From: CAWJKP01 sp963843465
Lineage (GTDB): Bacteria; Planctomycetota; Planctomycetia; Pirellulales; Thermoguttaceae
Reading direction: 5' to 3'
NCBI GenBank assembly: GCA_963843465.1
Contig: CAWJKP010000001.1
Location: 2,480,001 to 2,544,000 of the forward strand
Length of the DNA stretch: 64,000 nt
Position numbers and translations under genes: made by a program. Shown here piece after piece: positions 18,600 through 28,470 of this stretch. Position 1 is the stretch's first letter; every line of letters starts with the position of its first letter. The notes beneath the pieces are model-generated. The model made no database searches, was not told the origin of the DNA, and was given only the letters and a program-made list of their open reading frames with translations.

Positions 18600-20012
18600 C
18601 TATTTCCCCGGAAGGATGCGAGGCTCCTTCTCACCCGCTTTGACCATGCGCTGCTTGAGTCTCTCGGCCAATTGCGAGCGGACCTCGGCCAGCGAAGGGT
18701 CTCTCACCAGGTTATTCCGTTCGCACGGGTCTTTTTCCAGGTCGTAAAGGAACTCCTCGACGTACACGTCGCTGCCGCTCTGGCGGTCGCCGTCAAGCCC
18801 CGGCGCATGCACCGAATATTTCCATTTCTTGGTACGAATCGCCCGGCCCACCTGGCTCTCGCTGATCTGGAGGAACACTTCTTGCGGCCAATCCTTGGCC
18901 GTTCCGTCCACCAGACCTTGGAGGGGACGGCCCTGCATGCTCGCGGGAGTCGGAATTCCAGCGGCAGCCAAGAGCGAGGGCGGTATGTCGATCAGGCTGA
19001 CAAGATCCTCGACGGCTCTGCCGCCGCGAAAGCCCGGCCCACAGGCGACCAGTGGAACCCGTATGCTGTCATCGTGGCAGGCGCGCTTGTACTCGCTGTT
19101 GCGGGTACGGAAATGGCAGCCGTGGTCGCTGGAATAAAAGATCAGGGTGTTCTCGGCGATCCCCAGCTTTTTCAGTTCCTCGCGCACACGTCCGAGGTTT
19201 TCGTCCAGGCTGTGGACGCAGCCGAGGTAATCGGGGTAGTTCTGTCGCCAGTCGCCCTTGGTTCCCACCAGATCGCCCGGCACTTCGTAGTCGGCGAACT
19301 TCTCCCGGCTCCCTGTGGGGCCCTCAACGCGCTTGTGATCGTTCTGATGGTGCGGCTCGATATAGGAGACAAACAGGAAGAACGGCTTCCGACCGCTGCG
19401 GGTCCGCAGGTACTCCAGCACCCAGTCGGTCTGGGCATCCACCCGGTATCGGCCAGGCGGAAAATCGCGCCGCTGCCCACCGCTGTCGAACATGTGGCCA
19501 TCGTAACCGTGGGACGTGAACTCAAGCACGTCGCTGGCCAACCAGAAGTCTTTGTAACCGCCGCGCCGCTCCACGGGCACGGGCTTGGCATCGGTCGAGG
19601 CCAAGTGCCACTTGCCGATGTAGCCGACTTCGTAGCCCGCCTCGCTGAAGCGGTGCGCGATGGTCTTCTCGTTTGTGGGCAAGGGGATTCCATTGCGGAA
19701 ACAGCCGGTCTGCGTGGCATAATTCCCGGTCTGGAGCGTTAAGCGCGTGGGACCGCACACGGGCTGGGAGGTGAAAGCATACACGAACCGCACGCCCTCC
19801 GCCGCCATGCGGTCGAGATGAGGCGTAAGGGGCAGCTTCTGGCCATAACAGCCCACGGAATCCCAGCGCTGCTGATCGGTGAAGAAGACCATCACGTTCG
19901 GACGCCGGCCCTCCACGTCGGCGGCGGACAAGGTCCCCGTGGCCAGCACGATGCCGGCGGTGCAGGCAGAGAGCAGCAAGCCGATTTGGCGATAGGTGGT
20001 TCTGGTGTTCAT
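18600..20012 (-). CDS. Secreted sulfatase (formylglycine-dependent, Cys type)
   Basis: 470 aa from ATG 20012 (GGGGAACGTGACG upstream). Signal peptide GLLLSACTAGIVLATGTLSAA. Metal-binding N-terminus RPNVMVFFTDQQRWDSVGCYG. Signature QPVCGPTRLTLQTGNY contains C-x-P-x-R, the Cys that would be converted to formylglycine by a maturase. GYIGKWHL and FYSSDHGCHF supply further active-site residues. The C-terminal domain ends in the Leu/Lys-rich RDPSLAEVRSQLAERLKQR. Normal family length, no breaks. It hydrolyses sulfate esters, most likely on polysaccharides outside the cytoplasm; substrate not predictable. Neighbouring sulfatase 136 bp upstream on the same strand. Confidence 0.92.
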   Translation of the reverse strand: MNTRTTYRQIGLLLSACTAGIVLATGTLSAADVEGRRPNVMVFFTDQQRWDSVGCYGQKLPLTPHLDRMAAEGVRFVYAFTSQPVCGPTRLTLQTGNYATQTGCFRNGIPLPTNEKTIAHRFSEAGYEVGYIGKWHLASTDAKPVPVERRGGYKDFWLASDVLEFTSHGYDGHMFDSGGQRRDFPPGRYRVDAQTDWVLEYLRTRSGRKPFFLFVSYIEPHHQNDHKRVEGPTGSREKFADYEVPGDLVGTKGDWRQNYPDYLGCVHSLDENLGRVREELKKLGIAENTLIFYSSDHGCHFRTRNSEYKRACHDDSIRVPLVACGPGFRGGRAVEDLVSLIDIPPSLLAAAGIPTPASMQGRPLQGLVDGTAKDWPQEVFLQISESQVGRAIRTKKWKYSVHAPGLDGDRQSGSDVYVEEFLYDLEKDPCERNNLVRDPSLAEVRSQLAERLKQRMVKAGEKEPRILPGK

Positions 20013-20147
20013 CGTCACGTTCCCCGAATTGACTTTCCCGTCGCTTCCATCATAGCAGCGGTAGTGCCTTGCCGCTACTTCAGCGCACTAGGCCAGGCGC
20101 CGCCCGCGGCATTCCACGCTTGAGCCAACGGACTTGCCCCCCTTCGC

Positions 20148-21734
20148 TCACTCCGTAGTTCGATCGGCGCCGTCGGCCAAGAGGGAAACCGCCACGTCGT
20201 TTGGCTGTGTCGGCCCCGGTGTGCTGCGTCCGTCGCGCTTGTATTTTTCCAGCAGCGCCTTCAGTCGCTTGACCACGTCAGGGTGCTCACCGTAGAGATT
20301 GCGCTGCTCGGCAAGGTCCTGGCTGAGATCGTAAAGCACGCCGGGAAACTCGTTCGCCACGGCGCTGTAACCGCGCTCGCGCTGGAACCACTCGGGCTCC
20401 TTGCGTGCCCCGCCGCTCTTGGCGTCGATGAAGACCCACTTGCCCTGCCGGATGGCAAGACTACCGTTGCCGCTGTGATGAACGGTGGCTTCGCGGAGCG
20501 GCTTGTCAAGTTTCCGGCCGAGCAAGGCGGGCAGGATGTTGTAACTGTCTTCGCCGGCATTGGCGGGGAGCGTGGCGCCGACGATGGCGGCGGCGGTCGC
20601 CATCAGGTCACTGTGGCAGATGACCTCGGCATTGACGGCGCCGGCGGGGACGCGGCCCGGCCAGCAGGCGATGAACGGCACCCGGTGGCCGCCTTCCCAG
20701 GTGTCCTGCTTGACGCCGCGCAGCGGGCCCATCGCGTAGTGCTTGTAGTCGCGGGCCTCTTCGTAGTTCTAGATTTCCGGACCATTGTCCGAGGTGAAAA
20801 TGACGAGCGTATTGTCGGCAACCCCGGCGCGCTTGATCGCGGTAACAACCTCACCCACGGTCCAATCCATTTCCATCACCCAGTCGCCGTAGTCGCCGAT
20901 GCCGCTTCGGCCCTTGAACTCGTCGTTGGGGATGATCGGCGAATGTGGCCCGGTCAGCGCCAGATAGAGGAAGAAGGGCTTGCCGGTCTTGGCGGAGGAG
21001 GCAATCCACTGGCAGGCCTTCTTCGCCAGCGTCGGCGCGACTTGCTTGCGGTCGAACCCGGCCTGACCGGGACCCGGGAGCCGGCTCAAGCGGCCGCCAA
21101 TATTGGAAACCTCCAGCGTGGGAGCCGGACCGACGAGGCGGTCATTCTCGATGAACGCATACGGCGAAAAATTGGGTACATTGACTCCGAAATAGTAATC
21201 GAATCCGCGGTCGGTCGGTCCGCCGCCGATCGGCTTGCTCCAGTCAACGTCGGCGCAGGTGGCTGAGTCCTTGTTCTTGGCGACCTTCTTGGCGGATTCT
21301 GCGGAAGCAAACGGCCAGTCCATGCCCAGGTGCCACTTGCCGACGGCGGCCGTCCTATAGCCATGTTGCCTCAGCAGGCCCGGAAGGGTCAGTCGCCGCG
21401 GTTCGATGAGCGGCTTGTCGTACTGCCACAACACGCCGGCCTTCAACCAGGTCCGCCACGCGTACCGGCCCGTCAGCAGGGCGTAGCGGGTCGGCGTGCA
21501 GAGCGACGACGGGGCGTGCGCGTCGCTGAACCGCATGCCGTGCGAGGCCAGTCGGTCCAGATGCGGCGTGGGGATCTTCCCTTCGAGGTAGTTGCACTTC
21601 ACGTCGCCATAGCCCATGTCATCCGCCAAGATAACGACGACATTGGGGCGATCGCCGCTGTCCGACGCGGCATGGATGTCGGCGGCGACGCAACATGTCA
21701 TGACGAGGGAGGCAAAGAAGGCAAGGGGCTGCAT
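20148..21734 (-). CDS. Secreted sulfatase with in-frame TAG
   Basis: About 529 codons from ATG 21734 (AAAGGAAGTG upstream), signal peptide LAFFASLVMTCCVAADIHAA. Motifs: RPNVVVILADDMGYGDVKCN, SSLCTPTRYALLTGRYAWR (C-x-P-x-R), AAVGKWHLGMD, VIFTSDNGPEI. Immediately after that last active-site segment an in-frame TAG (20769-20771) interrupts, followed without frame change by NYEEARDYKHYAMGPLRGVK, DTWEGGHRVPF and the normal C-terminus to 20148. Read as one protein it is a complete arylsulfatase. A C-to-T change of a Gln codon, a sequencing error or readthrough are the options; the first two are more likely. Confidence 0.8.
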
Positions 21735-21900
21735 TTGGGCACTTCCTTTGTTGGACGGGCGGGCGGAAGAAGTCGTCTGACTCTGGCCGAGTATAGTCCC
21801 GATCACCAGCGAGTCAAGCATCCCGTGTGCGGGCTGCCTGAGGAGCCGCCGTTACCAGATAGCAAGCCGTATTCCCGTGGCCGATGGTGTCGTTTCGATG

Positions 21901-21930
21901 CGTCGGTGGGGGTGACCGCCGCAGGCAAGG
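21901..21930. repeat. Family Y REP-like repeat
   Basis: GTCGGTGGGGGTGACCGCCG, reverse complement of family Y. The rest of the 21735-22302 interval shows no convincing gene; it contains the palindromic AATTGGCCGCTAAGTGGCCC near 21984. Confidence 0.5.
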
Positions 21931-22302
21931 AAATGCACGGTCATCCCCTCCGATTGAAAGAAACAACACCTCTGGCGTGGTAAATTGGCCGCTAAGTGGC
22001 CCAATTGTTTTGACATCTGCTGCCGCGTCTCTGGTCCTCCGCTCCCAGTTCCTCGTCGGCTGGACGTGCAGATCCGCGTGCCAATCACCGATCGTGGCAC
22101 AGACACACGCCAGGACGGGTCCGGCCGTATAGGAATTGATTCTGGAGCTCGACGGCGACGGCGACGACCCCGCAGCCGCTGGAGTGCAAGCAAGCTGTGG
22201 AAGATGCCGGGGGGCGTGTTCTTGGCTGAGCCGTTGACCACGCCGAGCCGATGAGTGAGATAATCATGTCATGGGCCTGTTGGTCACCGGGGAGAGTGGT
22301 GG

Positions 22303-22413
22303 TCACGCGCCGGGGGGCAGGAGAAATCCGGCCCCGCGGCGTTTCTTGGCGGGGGTCAGCGCGGGACAACAGAGCGTCAAGACAAGCAGTCCCGCGCAAA
22401 GCTTGTTTCTCAT
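22303..22413 (-). CDS. 36-aa peptide that is essentially a signal sequence
   Basis: ATG at 22413 is preceded by AAAAGGAG at ideal spacing. The product begins MRNKLCAGLLVLTLCCPALT and continues PAKKRRGAGFLLPPGA-stop. It starts 35 nt after the stop of the giant gene upstream. It may be a real small exported peptide or the surviving 5' end of a truncated secreted protein. Confidence 0.4.
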   Translation of the reverse strand: MRNKLCAGLLVLTLCCPALTPAKKRRGAGFLLPPGA

Positions 22414-22447
22414 GCCAGGCTCCTTTTCCGAATCAGTCGGCCGCCGG

Positions 22448-25400
22448 CTATTCCGGATCCGGCACCTTGAACTGAGTCGGGGGGTTCGTCATTCTGCGGA
22501 TTTTCAGCTCCGTAAACCTCACGACCGTGGGGCTTCGGACCGGAGGTTCCAGACTGATACCGCTTCGCATGGCCTCGAGTTGTGCGTTGGTGATCGCCGC
22601 GTACCGGCGCGTGAAAACTCCGCGGTTGGCACACACGCCCCAGGGTGAATCGCCTGAGGGAGGATCGTGGTCCAAAGCGACGATGAACGGCACATTCTCG
22701 CGATGGATCTCGGCGCCGACGGTCGTGGCCACGCGCCCGTCGAACACCTGCACGCGGAAATCATCGCTGCGCGCCACTTTGGCCGGGCGGCTGTGCGGAT
22801 TGTGGTGCGCGGCACATCTCACGTACGCCTGGTTTCCCAAGGGGAGGTGTAGCCGCTCTCCGGTGTCCGCAGTCACGGCGGGATAGAAACTACACTCCCA
22901 AAAACTCTGCCGGTTCGCAAAGGAGAGGATGGCTCCGAAGCTTCCACCGCCGTCACTCTCGACCACTTCAGCATGTCCCATCACCTCGAAGTTCGGGCCG
23001 ATCTTGGCGTGACACAAGAGCATGGCGGCACAGGGGTCGCTCGGATTCCACTTGCCCACCAGCCCGCCCTTGTCGTCGACGGACCACTGGCCGACCGTCG
23101 CGCTCCATCCCGCCAGATCCGCATCGGGTTGAATCGGCGTCCACTCTCCGGCGGCGCAGCGGGCCTCGATCTGGGTCGTCGCCAGGCGATCGCGGAGATA
23201 GGGCCGGCCCTTGTCGGCCCGGTCGAGAGCGGCCAGCATCTGGCGGCATGATTGGGCCGCTTGCTCCACCTGTCCAGCCTGGTCCGCCTTTTCCATGGTC
23301 TGGACCTGCGCCGCCAGCGGGCCGGTCAGGGCGTAGGTCCGGCCGATCGCCAGATCAACGTCGCCCGCGTTGACGAGAAACACGCCGTGCTTGACCATCC
23401 GGTCCCCCACCTTGTCCAACGCCTTTCGCGCGTCCTGGAAGTGTCCCGCACCATAGGCCAACAGCGCCTCCTGCGAATGAAAGAAATCCATGTTCTTGTT
23501 CCGCGTGTCCTGCGCATTCTTGCGAAAGAACTCGCAAAGGTTCGCGTACACCTCGGGGCGACGCCAGTAGGCATCGCTCTTCGTCACCAGTTGGATGTCG
23601 CTCAGGACCACCAGGAACCGCCAGGGAACGTCCGTATCGTACCGGCCGGTCTTCAAGCACTCGACGCCGAAGGCATATATCGCATCCACGTCCTCGCAGT
23701 TCACCAGGTGCTGGCGCATCTGGGTATAAGCCGGCGTCCAGTCGAACTGGGCAGCCGCCGCGTGATCAAACCAAAGACGCGGCGTGTCGTCCGCGGCGCC
23801 GCCGCCAGCCTCCGCCAGACGCATCAAGAGCACGGCCGGCTCCGGGTAGTCCGGGTGCAGCTTCCACGCTTTCAGAAGGTGCTCCCGCGCGGCCTCCCAA
23901 TGAGGTTTGGGGTCCTGAGGCGGTTCGCCGATCACCTGCCCAACACGGTCGGGATTCTGCGCCCTGTCGCCCAACGCGATTTCGACCTCACCCAGGATCA
24001 CGCTGGACAGCCACGGGTCGGCGTCGGGGCGGGAGCGGAGCTTGCCGGCGAGTCGGCTGAGCCCTCCCGGCACGCTCGCCAGGACGCCGCGCACCGTTTC
24101 CAGCACGTAGCGGCGATCGATGCCCTGGTACTCTTTGGCGCACGCGGCGGCCGCGAAGCTCTCGATGAGCGCCGCGGTGACGTCCCTATCCTCCGCATTG
24201 TCGGCGACGCCGAGGATCTTCCCGGCCAACATCGCCCGTTGCACGGGCGGGTACTGCCGCTCGCGCAACTCGTCGAGCATCTGCATCGCCGTCTGCGTGA
24301 GCACCGGGCCCCATTGCTCCCGCGTGAGGGTGGCGGCATAGACGCGAAAGACAAGCGGATCGTCGCACCCTTTTTCGCGTGCCGCTGCCGCCAGGGCATG
24401 CATGTCCCTGTCCGACGGCTTGTCATAGACCCAGCCGCGTGGAAGGTCGCGATAAGCGGCCAGCCGGGCGGCGGCGTCCAAGAGATCCAGGGCCGCAGCG
24501 TCCCAGGCGGGGTTCTTCTTGCCCACCTTCAGATAGGCATCGCGATAAATGCGAGCGGCGTACTCCAGGTGCTGCTTGCGGTAATCGTTTTCGGTGAATG
24601 CCTTGGGGTTGTCGGCGCCGGGAATGGCCGCTTTCGCGGCGCGGCCGGGTAACGGCGAGCTTATGCCGCTCTTGACCGCCGGTTTCCCGGCGGCGCTTTC
24701 CGCCGCCGCGTGCAGGGCGAGGTAATCAAGGTCCGCCTTGCTCAGCCTCGCACGCGGCACGGCAGCGCGAACGCCGTCCTCTTTCTCCAGTACGACAGCC
24801 TCTTTGCCCGCCTCGACGAGCCGTGCCCGCACGCGGAATCCGCCGCCGGCAGAAGTCCAAGTGCGTGTTTCCGCGCGGTCCGCTCCAACCTCGGCGGCAG
24901 ACGCGGGATCAGGCCCGAAAGACCACAGAGCGTGGCCGACACGAAGAACGCCTGATGCAGAGCCTGCCCTTTCGGGCACGGGCCGCTCTTTCTCTCCAGA
25001 CGGCGTCGCCTTTTCCGTGGCCGATTCCTCCACGATCACGCGGAAGAACCGGGCGGGCGAGTGAGGGAACCGGGCCATCGCCCTGGACCCGGCGACCAGC
25101 CCGTAGCGGCTGGAGACCGCGTACCAACTTAGTCCTTTCGACTGGCGACGATCCGGCTCCAGCGCTTCCGCTTGGAACGTCTCCGGGTTGATGCGGAACC
25201 AAACACCACCGAAGCGACCGGGAACGTAGAGCGATCCGCGATACTCAAGGATTCGAGATCCTTCAACCTCCAGACGTTTCGGGTCGTATCGTCCGCCGGA
25301 AGTTCCGCCAAGGAGCCTTAATCGTTCGGACATCGTTGTCGGCCAAGACGCGGGATAATCCATGGTCAACGTGCGGACCGTAGCGACCCCGTTTCTCATC

Positions 25401-28328
25401 CACGCGACGTACTCTTCAGGCCTGGCCGGCATGGTCGCCGGGCTGGCGAAGACCTGGGCCGGCCCGAACGCACGATGGACTCGCAGGACATCGTCCTTGC
25501 GATTGGTATAGAAGTCGGCGTAAAGCTCGCACTGGACAGGAATCGGCCCGCTCCATAAAGATGCCTTCCATTTCGCCCGATCAATTGCCAGGGGCGGCTT
25601 CAAGCTGGCGCGACTGAGCAGCAAGACGCGTGGCTGACCGTTGCCAGGGTCGTAATCGTAGAAGGACGCGGGTTGGAAGGCCCGTTGCGGATCGTCGCCC
25701 GAGTGACCAGTGAGGGCCAGCTCCACGTGCGTGGCCTGGTGAAAGACGGCGACTTTTGCCTCGCCTTGAACAAGCTCCACCGTAGCGCACCAGCCTCGAC
25801 GATCCTTGCCGAACGAGCCGGCCGCACAAACCTTGCCCGGCGCCAGGACGTGCAGCATCAAGCCTTGATCGGACGGCGGCAATCCCTGGTCCGGGCCGAT
25901 CCTGGCCAAGACCTTCCCGCTGAACGATTGCACGATGATCCCCGTCCACGTGGCGATCCAGAATTGCCGGCCGTCCCAACGGACCTCGGTCACGACCGTG
26001 TTGGGGGCCGCGAACTCCAGCACTGTGCCATCCTTGGGAAACAAGACCACCGCGTTAGTTTGCCAGGCCACGTCGCCCTCGTCGCCGCAGGCGATCAGGT
26101 GCTCGAAGCCGTCGCACTTCAAGCCCTCCAAGGGAATCTCTTCAAACTTCACCTGGGCCTGCGCTGCGCCGCTTTCTTGGGGAAGTAGAACATAGGGTCT
26201 CCGTGGCCGGGGCGCGACGGGCTTCTTTGGATTCATCTCGTAGATCAGCCCCTTTCGTATCCTTTCCGCGTAATCGCGGAATTCGTCGCGGCCGAAACGG
26301 TTGTAGGTCGGCTCACTGCTGGCCGCGACCGTGTAGTCCTTCAACCAGGCCTCGGCCTCAGCCAACAGCGATTCCTCGGGTTTACGGGATTGTTTCGGCG
26401 TGGCCATCCGCAACTGCCACTGCCGGCTCAATAGGCCATAGCGCCCGAAAAAGGCTTGCCATGCGATGGTGGCACTCCGCCAACCGGCGAAGGAAGGCGA
26501 GCCAGTCGTCATCCGAGACCACGAGCCGCTGGCGCCCGTAGTATTGCGGCTGCGACGAGGGGTATCTATCGAGAAATTGTGGCAGGTTCGCGGGATTCCC
26601 CAGCGATCGGGGGCGATTTGTGTCAAGAGTCGGAATAGAAGATCGAGATCCTCTGGCGACGGGGCAGCGAGGTCCGCCTTCTCCCTGGTAAACCAACCGA
26701 TAAGTCCGCCCAGCCAAGCTGCGTGAACGGCTTCCTTGCTCCAAAAGTTGTCGCCGAAGACGGCGGCGAACTCGGGGTTATCTTCGCGACGCCCGGCGGG
26801 AAGCTGAAGGACCTGCGGGTAGACTTCGAATAAGAAGCGTTCCTCGGCTTCCTTCTGTCGTTGGAAGAGATCGCCAAAGGAGAGACTGGAGCCCCCGGAG
26901 TCGCTGCCGCTGCGGTAGTGTGGCCAAAACCTAAACACCCATGGTCCCCGGAAGGCGGCGATTGCCTGAAAGGCGTTGAGCCGCCGGTTTCGTATCAGGT
27001 ATTCAACGTCTCCGAGGTACGCTAGATAGGCATCGATCATGCCCACTACGCCCTCCCGCACTACCGGCTCCGGCTTCCCGTTCAGCCACTGGCCGCGGCT
27101 CTGGAGAAAACCGGCGTAGTCGCCAAGCAGTCTTGCCCGTACGTACAAATCATCGGGGGACAACAGGAGCGCCGCTTCGAGCAAGGCCGTTGCTTCCTGC
27201 CACGCTCCCACCTGGGACAACGCGTCGGCCCGGGCGACCAGCCACTCGAATTGTTCCTCGGGCGAAACCTCTTCGCGCACGTCGCCGCCGCCCTTGGGCA
27301 GAATCTGGTGTGGAAGATCGTTGGTGATGAAGTGCGCCGCGGCGGCCAGCGGCATCGCCGGCGGGCGGATCGTTTGCTGCTGGCCGGCCGATCTCTGGCA
27401 CGTCAACTCAAGCTGAACATCGCACTTGCCTCCCGCGCCCGGGAGACGGCGTATTGCCCTTCGACCAAAAGCGGCGTCGGCCGGTCCAGGGCTTCGGAGC
27501 CGGCCAAAGCCGTCTCGCGGCCGATGGCGCGTGCCTCCTCGACCTCGATCACGGCGACCTGCGGAATCGCCATGAGGCCCATTTCCAAGAGCCTGGCAAA
27601 AGCGACCTGCAAACGATCGTAATCGTGCAGCAGATCCTTCGACAGGAAAGGTGCCACTCCGACGATTTGCCGGATCCCGCCGGCAAAGTGCTCGCGGACC
27701 TCGGCGATGATCTCCGCCATTGCCGCGCAAGGTCCGCCGCTGTGGCCGGATCGTAAGGCAGGCACACGGTCCGCAAGCGCGCCCCGTAGAGGCATTCGCT
27801 GACGACGACTTTCAGTACACGGGCTTTGTCTCCCTTCTCGAGGGAGAGGAGCAACAGGGCATCGGCCTTCAAGAGCTGGCCCATCTTCAACCGCGAGGCC
27901 GCGGCTTGCGATTCCAGCACGGCTGTCAACTTGAGTTCTTTCGTCACCGCCTCGAGCTGGTCGCGATCGACCAGCTCCACGTCTTTGACCTTGGACAGCT
28001 CGGTCGTCACCAGGTCGCCCAGTCCGGCCTGCTGCGCGTCGCCGGAGCAGATCACGGCCCAACGGTGGAAGGCCGGTTTGAGCGGCCCTCCGGAGTGCTG
28101 TCGTGGGTGCGGCCTGAAGCGCGGCTTCTTGCGCGGCGCGACGGCCACTTTCGAGGAAATCTCCGGTGGCCGTTTCGAGAAGCGATTCAGCGGCGTCGCC
28201 CGGATCGGTTTGGCTGAGGAGCCGGCTGGCCCGGTCGCCGGATTAACCGTGGTCGGGTAAGGTTCCGAACAACCCGCGATGATCGCGGCCGCGACGATGA
28301 CGGAAAGGACGGCAGTCCGGATGCGCAT
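22448..28328 (-). CDS. Giant lipoprotein: CsgG-like x2, beta-propeller, SHD1, TPR-like, DUF1080-like (four frameshifts)
   Basis: About 1,960 codons from ATG 28328 (GGAAGGACC upstream). Lipobox in VIVAAAIIAGCSEP. First CsgG/TolB-like domain: VTTELSKVKDVELVDRDQLE then MGQLLKADALLLLS. Second: VGVAPFLSKDLLHDYDRLQV, QVAVIEVEEARAIGRE. Helical repeats follow (QEATALLEAALLLSPDD), then a propeller (VVTEVRWDGRQFWIATWTGI), an SHD1 domain (RTWTSAGGGFRVRARLVEAG to VPRARLSKADLDYLAL), more helices, and a C-terminal DUF1080/LamG-like jelly roll (GWSATVGQWSVDDKGGLVGK). Frameshifts near 27725 and 27420, and a compensating pair near 26595 and 26455 restoring ANLPQFLDRYPSSQPQYYGR. Last large gene of the sigma-factor operon. 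Function unknown; membrane-anchored envelope role inferred. Confidence 0.65.
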
Positions 28329-28378
28329 GGCAAAGGTCCTTCCGAGCGGAAACTGGCCGCGATCACCTGGGCGTGATT

Positions 28379-28453
28379 CTATTTGCCGTTGGCCGCCGCG
28401 ATCTTCGGCAGCGGCCGCTCGGCGTAACCGTTCACCCCCGGAGTCCGCCGCAT
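28379..28453 (-). other. 24-aa frame resembling the C-terminus of the CsgG-like protein
   Basis: AGGAAGTGA then ATG at 28453. The peptide ends YAERPLPKIAAANGK-stop, similar to LAERLLPKIVAEAKVK-stop that ends the CsgG-like protein at 32332. Probably a leftover of a duplicated CsgG-like gene between the two giant genes rather than a functional peptide. Confidence 0.35.
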
Positions 28454-28470
28454 TCACTTCCTGACGGGGA

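Noticed and set aside
21984..22010. AATTGGCCGCTAAGTGGCCC palindrome as an insertion-sequence end
   Set aside because: No partner end or transposase within range.
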